Shown here: positions 29,488 through 42,475 of the stretch, in pieces | How positions within the stretch are numbered: position 1 is the first letter of the stretch | Layout of the letters: the number at the start of each line of letters is the position of its first letter | Source of the DNA: Symbiodinium natans | Lineage: Eukaryota; Sar; Dinophyceae; Suessiales; Symbiodiniaceae | DNA length: 64,000 nt | Assembly: GCA_905221605.1 (NCBI GenBank) | Contig: CAJNDS010002113.1 | Coordinates: 745,001 to 809,000, forward strand | Direction of reading: 5' to 3' | Program-made: the position numbers and the translations under genes | Notes under the pieces: generated by a model | The model's input: the letters and a program-made list of their open reading frames with translations, nothing else | Told to the model about the DNA's origin: nothing | The model's database searches: none

Positions 29488-31762
29488 CACGCTCGGGCGC
29501 GTTTCGGCCTAAACCGTCAAGCCGATCAGAGTGGCCACGGAAGCCGGCAAAAAAGGGTTGATGGGGATTCATTGGTTCATGTGGAGGTCAAAGGGAGTGC
29601 ATGGAGACTTCGATGTCGGACGGGTGGGGGACATAAACTATAGGGCTGTGAGGGGCTACTAAAAGGTCTTAGGAGGGGTCCATAGGGGTCGATATGGGGG
29701 TGCGCGCTTGCGGTCCGGAATTGGAGGGCCCATGAAAAGGCCAATATCTTGAGGACATGTAGGTTGAGAGGGGTTCGTATAGGGGTGCTGGGAACGAGGG
29801 AGTCATGGGTCGGCCCAACGACCCCAACCATTGGGCTTTCTTGTTTTTTGCTGGTCCGTGCGCAGGCTCAGGAGCTAGCCACTCTTGCGGGCTTCGCTGG
29901 TTGTTTTGGCACGGATGGAACAAGCTAACAAGTACAGCACCAGAGATTGCCCCATGAGCGCCATGAACCTAAATGCCACCCCAGGAGAGCGAATTCTAAG
30001 CAAAATTCAGCGACGACATTGGTGTGGAGGCACCTGAGGCTGAGACGCAAAAAGCACTGGTTTCCAGGGTGCCGGATGATGCACCTACCGACCACGAAGC
30101 ACCCTAAAGTTGCGGATAGCTTCTTTACTGCTTCTTTGCTGTTGCTTCGCTTTGCTGAGTGTCTTGGAGGGCTTCAAGCCACTGGCCACCTTTTTTTCCA
30201 TTTAGAATCGAGAGAGAGTTGTGATAAACGCATTCTTCATGACCTGTTGTTTCGAGGGTTTTGCACAAGTTGATGGCTGGCAGAGCCCGGTATGGGCATG
30301 TTGCGCAGTAACTCTGTCGTCAAGGCGTAGGTACCAGCATGCACGTTCCATAATGTTGTGGATTGTTCTGGTGTTCTCAGTTGATTCAGCTGCAGGTGTT
30401 CGGAATGGCCTAAGCGCCTTCTCGAGCTTATCAGTGCACTCCACACCCATGCAGTCTTGGATGCCGAGGAATCCCCGACCAAAAACCTATGTCTGATGGG
30501 TTCGTGACCGTGGGCCAGTGCATCGAGGGCCTTCCTATTGGTGTTTTCGTTTCCTTGCCTGCAGGTAAGGTCTGTGCCCTTCAGCTTTCGCCCAAAGCAC
30601 GGAAGCCATAACCCCAATCCCCACCCCATTCCCCCAACTTGAATGCGGAGAGCTACTCACAACTCATTCAACCCCATACTTCCAGTAACCAGGCACTTCG
30701 ATTGTTCTCTGCGAGTCGCAAGCGCCGCTCACAAAGAAGACTTCAGAGCTCGGCTCAGGTTTGGGAGTTACTGCTCTGCGCCTTCCTGGCATCATTTTGG
30801 CTGGGTGCGCTCAATGAGCCCGGGGCCTGGATTTGCCTGGTTGTAGGCCCATGTGATTAAACCTTGAGACGGATCCCAAAGCCCTATAAAGTCTGCAAGG
30901 TAGAGTTTTTTGGTGGCTGAGTAGCTGAGATGTGGAGTTTAGGGCTCAAGATTCAATCATATTTCAGCGAGTGCAGGAGTCGGATACCGTGACGCCAGTC
31001 GCTTCAGGCCTCTTGTGGAATCAGGGCATGTGTCCACGCGCCGACGCCGGCTGAGGCCTACGCCCTTTGCACTTGGTCTGCTGAACACTGCCTCTTGGCC
31101 CAGATGCTTCCTAGCGGGCTTGCTTTGAGCTTGAAGTTTCTTTTTTTGGACAGCAGAAGTTCAGCCGCCTGCGAAAGGCATGAGCTGAACTTCCGATGTG
31201 GCAAAACATGCTTCGTAGCTCTGTGTTGGCCAAGGATTGGGCCTACAATGAGCTCAACGTGCAGGCAGTATTGGCAGCGATGGGCGTGGGCAACGCCATC
31301 TCTCTTCTCCTGGCTGGATGGTTTTCAGTGGCGTGGCCGAGTTTCCCCAGTGCTCCGCATAGGAAACAGCCCGAACCTCTGAGTCCCCACGTGCGATGAT
31401 GCGCCTGAGGACAAGAGTGGCCGGGCCCACGTGATCCGCTGCCTCATTCTGGCGACTGTGAGCTGTGGGTTCTTGGTACAGTCATCCAGGCTGCCGTGGT
31501 CGGGGCGGCTCAACTCTGTTAAACGTCAAGGCTTTATCCGTCTTCGACCACACTGCCCCATAATTGAGGAACATTGCCTCAGAATATAGAACACGGAACC
31601 TGTTGGTTTAAACTACTTTTCTTGGGGAGGTCGGGCTCTTTGGAGACCCCCTGGAGGACCTTGGGGCAGACGCTTTGCGCGCGGTTTCTTCTAGGCCGGG
31701 GGCCTTTCAAACTCCCAAAACCTCAGCGGCAGCTCTCGGCCGAGCTACAGTGTGGGCGCATG
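29488..31762. other. intergenic, no gene seen
   Basis: About 2.3 kb without telomere tracts or a recognised gene. Frames of 91-130 codons at 30221-30629 overlap on opposite strands. A frame at 31196-31399 has one hydrophobic stretch but nothing else protein-like. An unrecognised exon of a split gene cannot be excluded. Confidence 0.3.
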
Positions 31763-31834
31763 TTAGGGTTTTGGGATTGGGTTTAGGGTTTGGGGTTTGG
31801 GGTTTAGGGCTCAGGGTTTAGGGTTTAGGGTTTG
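31763..31834 (+). repeat. degenerate telomere-type tract
   Basis: About ten TTTAGGG-type words with GGTTTTGGG, TTTGGGG and GGGCTCAGGG variants. Confidence 0.75.
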
Positions 31835-32404
31835 CATGCTTGTGGCTGGCATGTGAGGATGCTCAGTCCTATAAGTTTAAAACTCTTGGTGATTACTTCG
31901 GCTTCTGTGTGAGAAGCTAACGGCGCATCGCAAAAGGCCAAGGAGAGAGAGGGAGAGGGAAAGGGCCCCTGCTGGGGGCCCTCCAAACCACGCTCAGCGC
32001 AGGGGGGGCATGCCAGCCCCCTTTCCTCAACCACTGCTAGGCTACGCTCCCCCAGCAAAAAGAGAGGCAGAGCAGAGGGTGGTCCGGGTCCTGGAAGCAC
32101 ATCTTCCTTAGAGATGTAAGCAATGCCGGGGGTGGGAAGAAAGGAGTCTCAAGACGACGCAGTCGGCTGTAATTAATCGACAACGTGTCTTCACGACAGA
32201 TGTTGCCCACCCCCCTCTCCGCCTCTCACATGGAACTCACTACGACTGCACGGCCAACGCCCTAAACCCTTGAGCATTATACTTGTCTAACTCACTCGTA
32301 GTTGTAGAGAATTTAGGAAATGTGATGCCCAAAGTAATCCGCAAATAAGGGTAGTATAAGGAGCGACTCACACGTTTAGGAGAGCTCTTGGTATCTCAGG
32401 CTTC

Positions 32405-32475
32405 AGGTTAGGGTTTAGGGTTTCCGGTTTAGGGCGTATAGGGTTTTAGGGGTTTTTAGGGTTTAGGGTTTAGAA
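32405..32475 (+). repeat. degenerate telomere-type tract
   Basis: About seven TTTAGGG words with insertions (GGGCGTATAGGG, GGTTTTTAGGG). Confidence 0.7.
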
Positions 32476-32797
32476 GGAGGGGGGAAGGTGGGCGGCGGGG
32501 GCGAGGAGGAGGGGAACTGTACAAGTGCCACCAACACTCATGAGCTGTCTCCATGGGAGTTCTGGCTTAGATTCACATGGGCGTCCGGGGGCATTGCAGC
32601 GGGAAGGGCCCACAAGTGGGCTCGTAGGGGTTTTCTGATTGTGCTTCCTGGCACGGTCAGCACACGAGATTTCAGTTCTCAGAATGAGAGGGACGACAGG
32701 ATGCGAAACAGGGGGTCGCCATGGGACACAACCCGAATGCATTGTAGCGGTAGGAAAAATATATAAATATGTGTAATATGTGTTTAAAAAAATCTAT

Positions 32798-32827
32798 GGA
32801 GAGAGAGAGAGAGAGTGTGTGTGTGTT
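32798..32827 (+). repeat. (GA)n(GT)n microsatellite
   Basis: About nine GA units followed directly by about six GT units. Confidence 0.8.
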
Positions 32828-34459
32828 AAGGCTGAGGCTACAAGATATACTGGGGTCTCTGGGCTTGGTACAGCAGCTCGTGATGCCCAGGGGTGCCTTC
32901 AATCCTGCTGTACAGGAGTGAGGATGGGTCAAACCCCAAACCCTAAACCTTCGCGCCGTAAAGACTCCACAGGTCTCACCTCAGGTGGGCTGCTGGCAGC
33001 CTCTTGGTCTAAAAGCAAAGAGCCCCTCACGTTTCGTAGGCTACCAAAGAAGCCTGCAAGGTTTTTTGGGGAAAAAAACTTGGCTTTTGGTCTTAAGTTA
33101 GGGCCCGTTATTGGGAGGTAGTTGAGATGAGGTCGGTGTCGTTAGTTCTGCGGCCATGTGGCCGCCGCAGGAACGAATCGTGAACTTTGAAAGTGCAGTT
33201 GCCGCGAGAAAGTGCTGTTCGCTGAGTATTAGTGGGAAGATGCTTCAGAAGTCCCTCGCACTTGCCGAGGCCATGATCCCACTGGTTGCCGAGCTATTAC
33301 CCGCACGGCAGCGCGGATTCTACCTGACGGTATGGTGTTGTGGGAGGCGCGGGCAACTCGGGAACACAGAAGCGCCCACGTTCCCGGGTCCTGATCATAT
33401 GGATCTTCGCGCCGACCCGCCCTTAGCAGCAATCAAGGATCTCAAGACCCTGGCAACAGCGACTATAAGCGTAACTGATTATAGCCTTATTTAGGGTACT
33501 TATATCCCTACTTCTAATGACCCCTGAACCTCTGTCTAAGTACAAAAGAACGCCTTTTTCAGGCCTGCTGGGGCATTGCTGGCCGTCCTTCTCAGCTGCC
33601 TTCTGCCACGACTGGATTGGACCAGCCGCCTAGAAGAAGCTGGTTAGAAGAAGCTGGATGGCTGAGATGGTAGGTTCAGGGTAGGGGTTGCAGGCTTGTG
33701 AGAATTCAGTGGCTCTTTTTGACGGAGGGGCCTGAAGAGAGGACACGCAAGGAGTGTTGAGATGTGGCAAGTGCTGCAGAAGAATTCTGAACATGCGGGG
33801 TTTTGCTCTTCGAACGGTTGAGCCGCGTTTGTCTCTTGTACAGATTCTTTGTTTTGTCTACCACCCTTGCTTTGTTTGTGGCAACAGTGGAAACACAGCA
33901 AGCGAGCAGGCAAGCTAAGCCAAGTAAGCAAGCAGACAGCGAGTCGCCCCAGCACTGGCTGCCCGAGAGTCGGCCGCGCAAGTGGGAGAAATTCCCAAAA
34001 AACGCAAGCCGAAGTAAGCGATTTGCTGAAGTCCCGCTTTCTCAAGGGTCGTAGCTGCGAGCTAGGTTTCATGAGGCGGTCATGGGGTGGGTGGTGGGGT
34101 GTTGATTGGCGTTTGGCTGTGAGGGTTTCGGGCGCTCACCACTGTGGGTGGTGACTTTTGGCTTTGCTCTTGGCCTTCAGCAGTGCCTAGACGGCCGACA
34201 CCCCCTGCTGCCAAGGGTCCCCCTTGAAGAAAGACATGCTACAAAAGACGCCTAGCTTACTTACGGACGTCGCGCAATTCTCTGCAGATTTCGTGTTCAT
34301 GATGACCGCGCCGGCCGTGGTGGTGTATGTCCTTTGCCGGCTGGATGCAGCTTGGCCTGCCTCCGGGTTCATATCCACGCAGCAAATGGGCTTCGTAAAG
34401 CTTGCAAGCATCTCTAAGCCAAGCCTCCAAGCTTCAGGGGGGGGAGGTTAGGGGTGCCA
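32828..34459. other. intergenic; fragment of MITE family A at 33486-33530
   Basis: No recognised gene. TACTTCTAATGACCCCTGAACC at 33509-33530 is a degenerate right end of MITE family A. Frames at 33156-33494 (112 codons) and 33644-34072 (minus, 142 codons) have no recognised domain and are not called. Confidence 0.3.
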
Positions 34460-34672
34460 ACCCTCAACCCTAAACCCGAAACCCTAAACCCTAAACCCTT
34501 TAGTTGCCTGCTTCAGCGAGCGCGAGCGTCGAAACCCTTTCGTTGCACCCTCTTGAGGTCATGCCAGAGTCCCCTCGATACCTCTACCTGGCTGGCCGGC
34601 GTGAGGAAGGCCAGGGTTTAGGGTTTAGGGTTTGGGGTTGAGTTATTTCGGGTTAGGGGTTTAGGGGTTTTA
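34460..34672. repeat. pair of opposed telomere-type tracts
   Basis: CCCTAAA units at 34460-34500 and TTTAGGG units at 34615-34672 point toward each other across about 115 bp of unrelated sequence, as at 5404-5641 and 7846-8403. Confidence 0.7.
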
Positions 34673-36385
34673 CCCCTCAGAGGTTCCGACAAACCCGTCC
34701 CGTGATGTGTTCCTCGTCTTGTGGTTCTAATCCATGCAGTTGGGATTGAAAGCTCCTATGCTTCGAAGCCCTGAAACACTGAACGCCTACAAGTGACTAA
34801 ACGTGAGCATGCTTTCTCATCGACGCAGCAGCACGCCAGTTTTCCCTCGGCATGCTTGGCAGTGGCCTCCTTTGGCACAGCTGGCTCCCTGAGACCTGTC
34901 TCGACCGCCCTCCTGGTCAGTCCTACTTGCCAGTCTCTGTGGGCCTTGCGTCGGGCTGGGGACGTTAAAGTCCCCCTACTGAGGAAGCCTCCGTCTGACA
35001 CATGCTTGGGCGAAAGTTTGGCCGGACACAAGAGATGCAACATGCGGAAGATTGATGGGTTTAGGCTTAGGGCTAACTTGAAACCCGGAACACTTGAAAC
35101 CTAGACCGGCCAACCAACTTCAACTTGAAACCTGGATCCACCCATAGGATATAGGGCTTCAGGGACTGAACCTGTGCATTCAATGCGAATGAGACTTGAT
35201 CCCGGACCCTACATAGACCTAAATGGTTGTGCTTTTTGTAGCTGTTTCTATGTGTAGAAAAGCCGACGATGAACGAAGCGTGGGACTTTGGCGAATACAT
35301 CCCGAGCAGGCTTCGTGACGCTGGCAGAAATGTACGACAAGGTACGTTTCGCACATGGCCTTGGCCTTGACGTGTTGGTATAGCGCCGTGCTAGTTTGCC
35401 GTCCCTTTTCTCTTTCTCTCTCCCGTAATTAAGCGAGTTTTGTTGCAAGAGCCTGTGCTTGTGAGCGTGACTGGAGAGAACTGAGCACGAGCCTGCTGAA
35501 GGGATGCTTGGGGGTTCTTTGAGCGCTTTCCTTTGTGCAGCTCTTTGACAGGAGATGATGTGCCTTCCTTGGGGGCCGGACTCGGTTTCTTTGACGACAT
35601 CCTCTGAGGTCAAGGAGGGTCTCCAGTTGGCAGTTTTGGGATGTTGGGGCATACGCAAATCCTCGCAGCTGCTGCCAAAGGGTCGGCGGTTGAGGTCAAG
35701 AAGTCCAACGGTCAAGAACAGCCACGCTTCCTGAAGTCACCAGCACCTTTTCAGCCTTCCAACCTTTAGCGTCGAAACACAGCAAGCAGACTGTAAGCCA
35801 GCCCTGACTTCCAGATGCTGTCCAGGAGGTCAAGTCCGGTCTTCGATCCCTGGCGCATTCCGACGCAGCGATTACGGCCGCCTGGCCGTGTGTCGTCGGG
35901 GGGTTCTGGCTGTTGGTTCTTGGGTGACGCTGTCGTCGGTGGCGGCGTGGTTGTAGCATTGTTGATGCTGCTAATGTTGTGGTCGTGGTGCATGTGGTGG
36001 GTGTGGTGGTGGCCGCCGTTGCGGTTGTGGAGGCAGCGGCTATATCGGCGTTGTTGGTATTGTCGCGCGTCGTACTGTTGTACTTCTTTAGCTTTGTACT
36101 GGTACACATGTACTTGTGCCATCGCAAGAAGAGACGCCAGCGCAGCGCCACAGCACGCGCACGGAAGCATAGCCTTTGGAGCTCCGAGCTTGAAGCTTCC
36201 TTGTCTACTTGAGTGATCTTGCGTTGCTCAGACACTTCGCAGTTAGAAGTTGGTAGAGTGCGGGGCTCATGCAGCCCCAGATCAAAGCGTGGTGCCGCCC
36301 ACACTGTGGTTCTCAACTCCTCCCACCCAAGCCTGTGCATGAGCCCAAGACCCATACCTGCATAGCTTGCACATGCCGATGCCCT
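34673..36385. other. intergenic, no gene seen
   Basis: Bases 35930-36010 are rich in TGTTGTGGTGG/GTTG words, a loose GTG/GTT simple sequence that creates the long minus-strand Thr-rich frame (35696-36355) and the plus-strand Val/Trp-rich frame. I regard both as artefacts. Nothing else is recognised. Confidence 0.3.
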
Positions 36386-36432
36386 GAACCCTAAACCCTC
36401 AACCCTAAAACCCTAAACCCTCAAACCCTAAA
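36386..36432 (-). repeat. interstitial telomere-type tract
   Basis: Six CCCTAAA words with CCCTCAA and CCCTAAAA variants. Confidence 0.7.
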
Positions 36433-36628
36433 CTACCATGGCCCTTCTTTGCCCTAAGGCTTGGCTTTGCCTGGTCGTGTTCTTCAGCCATTGCGCTTCA
36501 CAGTGCATGCGGGCCACCCTTCATGATCTTCAGGGGTTTCAGTGAAAAGGGTTTAGGGCCAGGGTTTCGTGAGAGTAATGCTGATGGTCTCCCTAGGAGG
36601 TTTTCTTGGGAAGGCCTGCAGATACAGC

Positions 36629-37111
36629 TAATGTGGTATCCTGACTAGTGTGAGGCCCCCCCCCCCCCCCCAAACTAAATCCACCCCCGTAATAGTGTCA
36701 AAAAAAGGGACCCCCCCAAACTAATTTTCGGCCCCGGGCCCCCCACCGGCTCCTCTTCATTTCCTCTTCGCTCCTCTTCCCTCTCCTCTTCCTCTCCTCT
36801 TCCTTTCCCTCTCCTCTTACATAATTAAGCTCAGGTAAGCTCAGGTAAGCTCAGATGAGCTCAGCTCAGGTAAGCTCAGGAAAGCTCAGGTAAGCTCAGA
36901 AATTAAAGCTAAAGGTAAGAACTCCGACTTGAAGCTGCTCTTCTTTTGCTCTTATCTTTCATCATCTTGTTCTCTTTTTTCTCTCTTCCGAAACCCATGC
37001 CCGAAAAACTTTACTTTATTGTGGGGGGGCAATCGAATTTTTGTCTCCTGAATAATTTTTGGAAAACTTTTCATTATTGAGGGGGTCCAGACTAATCAGG
37101 ATACGACATTA
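36629..37111. mobile_element. 483-bp terminal-inverted-repeat element
   Basis: Left end TAATGTGGTATCCTGACTAG followed by TGTGAGG and a C15 run. Right end is the complement of TAATGTCGTATCCTGATTAG, preceded by a G-rich run. The arms are about 30 bp with few mismatches. The interior has a CTCTTCCTCT-rich stretch (36750-36820), seven units of the decamer AGCTCAGGTA (36828-36900) and no coding capacity. It is a non-autonomous element larger than the other MITEs here. Confidence 0.7.
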
Positions 37112-40100
37112 TAGGCTGGTGCACGCAACGAGCAGCTCTGACATGTTACTCACTATTTCTTGCCGGCAAAGAAGAGGAGTTCAACACGAGCTGCCCCGAA
37201 AGCTGAGCCCAACTGTGTAGCATTGCGCACTCGCAGGCCTGGATACCCACGATCCTGGCAACTGGCTCGCCGCACCAGTCTCCGGTGATGCTGCTGGCAC
37301 TGTCCTTGCTGCAGGCAATATGGGGCTTACGAAACTAAGGGGCCTGTAATGACAGTGCCTCAGCTGCTCAGATACAGAGACAGCGCCGTGTAATGTAGAC
37401 CCCCGAAGACTAGGATTCCCTTCCCTTTATGGAGTCTAAAAGGCGTATGAGCTTTCTTGTGCCGATGCAGCCCCAGCCTTTGCGCAGCTTTCAAAAGCTG
37501 GGTGCCTCCAGCTCAAAGCCATTGTGGGGTGTAGTCTTACAGCCCACTTGTCCCTAAAGCCCTATAAACCCCAAGCACATTTAGAAGAGATCTATCTGCC
37601 TATGCCTACGACAGGCAGTCAACAAAATCTCGAGCCCTAAGTGGGCCCTAAGCTCCAAATCCGAAACCTCTTCCAAAGTTGACAGTCACGTGTCTTGTTC
37701 CCTACAGCGCGACTACTGGTCAGCTAGGCGGATGGTAACAAACATCCGAAACCCGAGCCATACAGAGACGAGCGCTCCCCGTCCTGCAGCAAGGCGTAGG
37801 CGTAGACCTCGGCTCCCACAAATGACTTGCTTATGGGTTGGGGGCAATTGACTAAATATATAGACCACAGACCCGGCAACTGCCGGGGCCGGTTTTTGTT
37901 TCTGAGATTTGTGGGGGGGGAGGGGGGGGGGGGGTGGGCAGCTGTGACCGCGACACAGGTAAGTCCGAAACTTGGTAGCCCCGTTGGTCTAGGGCACCCA
38001 GAAGATGTGAGGTTTCCCGGGCCCCTATAGCACCTTCTTGTGAGCAGTTCCAGGGCTGGCACCTGGCACATGTTGCAGGGATACCCTAAACCCTAAGCCC
38101 GAAACCCATATCGCAGGCAGAAGATCCCAAGCCACCAGCATCGGGCCTCTCTCTGCTCAGCGCGGGACCGAATCTGGATCGACACCTGGTGATGGTCGCA
38201 GCGCAGGGCTACATGCGCCTTGGCTTTGGTATCAAGGGGCTCCATAAGGGGCCGCTACTAGAGGTGCTAGTAGTAGAGTAGGTAGCCTTTAACCTTTTTG
38301 GCTAGTGTAATCGCCTCAGAATCCCCCGGGTTACTGGACAACTAGGAGGTTCATTCTCTCTGGTGGACAAGACAAGGCTGGAGGTCTGCGGCATCGTGCT
38401 ATGTGCCGCCATCTCCTTTGTGGCCCGGCTTCGTAACAGTGCCACAGTGTGTGGTCGAGGCTTGGCAGGCCAGGATGTGGTTCAACCCGGCATCAGCAAG
38501 AGCCGGAGCGCCATCTGCGCGTCGGGAGGAGGACAGTCCCTCAAAAAAATAAAGTAAGAAAGAAAGTACGAAAGAAAGAAAGCAACAACAGAGACAGAGA
38601 GAGAGTTGGTACCGGTGTTGTGCTTGCGTGTTTCCGGGGGGATAGCTGGTCCATCAGCCTGCTTTTCATCCAAATCCGCATTGAGCACGTCAGAAGGACT
38701 GCCAAGCGAAAATGCAGGGGTTACTGTTGGGCGGCTAGTAGTGTGAAGATCGGGGGCAAACCCTATCATGCCGCCCAAAAACTCTGACATTGGCTAGCAA
38801 GTAGCTGCCTTGCTCCGCATAAAAGGCGTCGGGTCCTTAGTGGGGGCTTTGTAGAAGTTGTAGTCATGGGCCCGGAGGGGGGTTCGAAAAAGGAGAGCGG
38901 CAACACACTGAATAGAGAGACAGTTGAAGTCTTGGCCTCCCTCCCTCGTGGGTCCGCGGTACGGGTAGCTGCGGTGTCTGGGGGGAGCCTTGGGGGAAGG
39001 CGAATCTCCATGCCCCCACCTGAGCACCCATCATTTCCTGAGATAGGAAAGCTGGGTAGGGGGGGGGAACACCAAAGCATCCCTCAGTGGTAGTCTGCCT
39101 CCTGCCCGGACTTCCTACCAGGATGCACAGCTCGGCGAGGACTCTGAAGCTAGAGGTCCTTTCTAAACCTTCCTTTGACATCCTGAACTGTAGCGGGCAC
39201 CGCCACCAACACTAGCAACACTCCACTCGAAACGTTCTCGAAAGCTCTGCACAGCCTTGAGGCTCTAACACGGCGGCTCCTCGTGCGGGGCGCCCTCTTC
39301 GCAGCGGCTGTGCTCGCCGTCGGGGCGACGCTAGCAGAGCGCCGAAACATGCGGCTCGGTTGGCGAGGCGTTGTGTCGTGCGTGGATCATACAGGTGCCC
39401 AAATGGCCCAAATATTTACCAGCATCATCCATCGTTTTTCCCAATGCATTTTCAAGTTAACTTGTCCTGACTTCAAGGATATAAAAACTTAGTGCCATTT
39501 ATGGGTACTTTCTGAGGCTCAGAAAACTCAAAATCAAGATGTCAGATGCTCAGGTGGCTGACTGCTGGACCCTTGTTTGGGTTGGCACTCATTGCCAATT
39601 CCGCGGTATCGAACTTTCTGCTTGCTCGGGCCCCAGCCAAAGTTGGAGTGTGCTGAAATCGGCGTGAGATGGCGTGAGTATCACCAATGTCTGTATGATG
39701 TCCATGGGGTTGGCTTGAATCCTAAAGCCTTAAGCCCTAACTCCCCCGAACCCCTCACAACACAAGAACATGAATAAGCCCACCTCCTTAGCCCGTACCT
39801 CTTAAGCCTCCGTAAGCATGCCCCTGTGTGATTTTTTGGGGGGCCCAGGACAGCTTTTCGGAGGTGCTTGCTTGCTTGCGTCCCTGGCTGCTCTCCGAGG
39901 TGTTTGCTTGCGAACGATTCCCCACATCTTCGAGGCGCCAGCCTGTGTTCTCGAAAAAGGGGATTCTGCGCTTGCTTGTGCTCTATGAGGTTTCTCAGCG
40001 GCTGTGTTGCCGCCACAGTGGTACAAGGTCTGTGTCTTGCTTCGGGGAGGGCAGGAGAAGGAGAAGCCTCATTCTTGCGACAGACTGTAAGATCCTTCTG

Positions 40101-40472
40101 TATCCACGTTACCTTCAAGCACTGTGTCAGCTTTCGCAATGTTTCAGTCATACTTGGCAAGCGTGTGTGTGGCCTTTGAACAAGCTTACAACACCTCAGC
40201 ACAGCAGATGGTAGCAGGGGCAGCTGCAATCGTCCTCAACACTGCCACAAAGTACTTGTAAGGGTCTCCTTTTCAAATTCGGTTAGTGCCTCGCTGGAGA
40301 ATCATCTCCATTGTTGCTGTGCGAGCTGGCTGTGGCGCTGTAGTCGGTCGATCACAATAGTTGCATAATACTTTGTGCGGCTGCATCCAGTGGTGACACG
40401 GGTGTGTGCCCTTCAGGGTCCCAGAAGATTGCCCAGACAGATGCAGCAACCAACAATCAGGCAGCTGATCGG
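37112..40472. other. intergenic, no gene seen
   Basis: About 3.4 kb without a recognised gene. A degenerate family C core lies near 37396-37435 (GTAGACCCCCGAAGACTAGG). A G-rich run is at 37912-37935. Bases 38540-38610 are A-rich with GAAAGAAAG words. Frames up to 182 codons (minus, 39681-40229) overlap with plus-strand frames of similar length and carry no recognised motif. Confidence 0.3.
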
Positions 40473-40475
40473 GTA

Positions 40476-40476
40476 C

Positions 40477-40507
<31 letters not shown>

Positions 40508-40509
40508 AC
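40476..40509 (+). repeat. poly-C tract followed by poly-A
   Basis: An uninterrupted run of about 21 C passes directly into about 11 A. Confidence 0.85.
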
Positions 40510-42339
40510 ATACGAAACAGTAGTCGACAGCCCCTGAGGTAGAGGGTGCAGCCCCCATGTTCGAATTCTACTCCCCAAGTCCAAGTGCTTTATCCTACAA
40601 CTGTTCCTCAGGGCCAGCGCAGTTGGGCTTGTCCTCTTTTTCGGCCAGGCCTGGTTGGCCCTACGTCAGCTCTTGGGGTTTAAGGTCGGGTTTAAGGTTG
40701 AACTAGACAAGGTCAAGTATTGGCCCATGGATTCGGGCGACACATTGAACACGTCGCGCTGCTTTGGACTTTGGCCATGGGGAGCGTGAGGTTGTATGGG
40801 CGTAGACTCTCCACTTGCGCGAGCGTGAGCGTCGAGACCCTGCGCCCGGATAGGTTGCTGAGCTGTTCGCACCAGCCATGGGCGTGATCATGCTGACGCT
40901 TGGCTTAGAACATCGGGGCCTGCCTGGGAGCTTTTTGGGGCTTGACAAGGTCAAGTTGCAAGACTGCGGAGGGTTGCGTGAGACTTCGTCACCTCACTGA
41001 CCCAGCCCAGTCATGTCTCATGTTATGAGCACCTGACAACCGAACCCTGGCGCTGTTCAAAACCAATGTAAAGATCCCGAACCCACGTTCTGGGAGCAAA
41101 AGCCACCGTACACTTTTCATCGGTTTCCCCTTGTCCTGCTCTTCGTCAGCGTGTTGAAGCGGACCCTTGCCGTGTGACGGTGCAAGGAACCGCTTCTCCG
41201 TGCAGTCGGCCGTGCTTGCTTTCAACAGCCTGCAACAAGGACTTGTTTGGCACAGCGTGCGCTGTTTTGGGGTCTTTAAGGGCCATCACCTGCTTGAATA
41301 GTACATGAAGCTGCGCTCGCTTGGGTACCCCGGAGAAAGGGCGCCTGGGCAGGCACCGTTTGCGGAATGTGTCCCGTAGAGAACATCAGCACCAGCGCTT
41401 AGGTACTTTGTGGCGTTCCTCATTTCGTTCCAGCTGCCCCTTCCTGGGCATCATGAGAAGACTCTCCATGACATCGAGGCTTAGCGGCCCGGTGTAGCCA
41501 TGGACACGGAAAGGAGGGTCTGCAGCGTTGGCAGGGTTCTTTGCTCGGCTTTCGATTGGGTTTGGACGAGCATGTGCATGTTGATAGGTTCTTGCAAAGT
41601 TCCCACAGCTGTTCCTCGGCAACACGTAAAGCATCATGATTGCTGCAAATGGTGGCAAACTGGACGAAAACGATTGTCTCGCGAGCCACTTTGAGATGCC
41701 AGCTGTTGGATGGCGGTCACTCAAAAACCCCTTTTGCAGAGGTGCTTGGTAGGTGCTTGGTGCAGCGGCCCTCTATGTTTCCATGATTTTCCATGCATGT
41801 ACACATTCCGACAGGCGAAGGGCTCTCGCGATCCGCTGACCAGGGGCCGAAAGCGCTTGGGTATGTCCTACCAGACCGTCTGATTTGGCGAGCATTTGGC
41901 GAGTGCAGTCGTTTCGTCACTTGTCTCTTGTCACCCTCCTTTTCTTTTGCCATGGAGCCTCACTACATGAACGTCCAGCCAAAAATGAGTTTGGGATGAT
42001 GTCTTTTGGTCGACCAGCTCATTCTACTATCATCGCTCTTGAAAGCCCCGAGATGTAAAAGCCAGAGGCATGCTGGATGTAGCACAGTCACGCGGATCAA
42101 GGAAAACAGTGCGTGTCGATTCGGCTGGCACAGCAGACTTCAGAACAGTCTCCTCCCCAACTCATGCTTAGAGGGTTGACATTTCGAGATGCCCGTTTCT
42201 TCCATACCAGGGGGGCCCACCATAGCTGGTGGGCCTCTTCGCTGTGTGGACAATTTTGTCTTCATTAGTCAGGTGTTCGGAATCAGGTGTTCCCAACATA
42301 GGGGCACGACGCAGGCTATATTTACTACATAGTTCTGAC
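40510..42339. other. intergenic, no gene seen
   Basis: Ordinary-complexity DNA without telomere tracts. Frames are short, overlapping on both strands and unrecognised. Confidence 0.3.
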
Positions 42340-42475
42340 ATGGTACTTACAATGTGCTTGCATGTTGCCCACATTGTGCTTACCTGGTGCTTCTTTCATC
42401 ATGCTTACATGGTGCGTAGTGCCTTTTGGTGCTTACATTGTGCTCAGGCGGTGCTTATTTGGTGCTTACATGGCT
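42340..42475 (+). repeat. GTGCTTACAT minisatellite
   Basis: The words TGCTTACATGGTGC / GTGCTTACATTGTG recur about nine times in 135 bp with irregular gaps. It is degenerate but clearly repetitive. Confidence 0.7.

Noticed and set aside
35696-36355. 219-codon minus-strand Thr-rich frame
   Set aside because: Its centre is a GTG/GTT simple sequence read backwards; the flanks have no recognisable domain.
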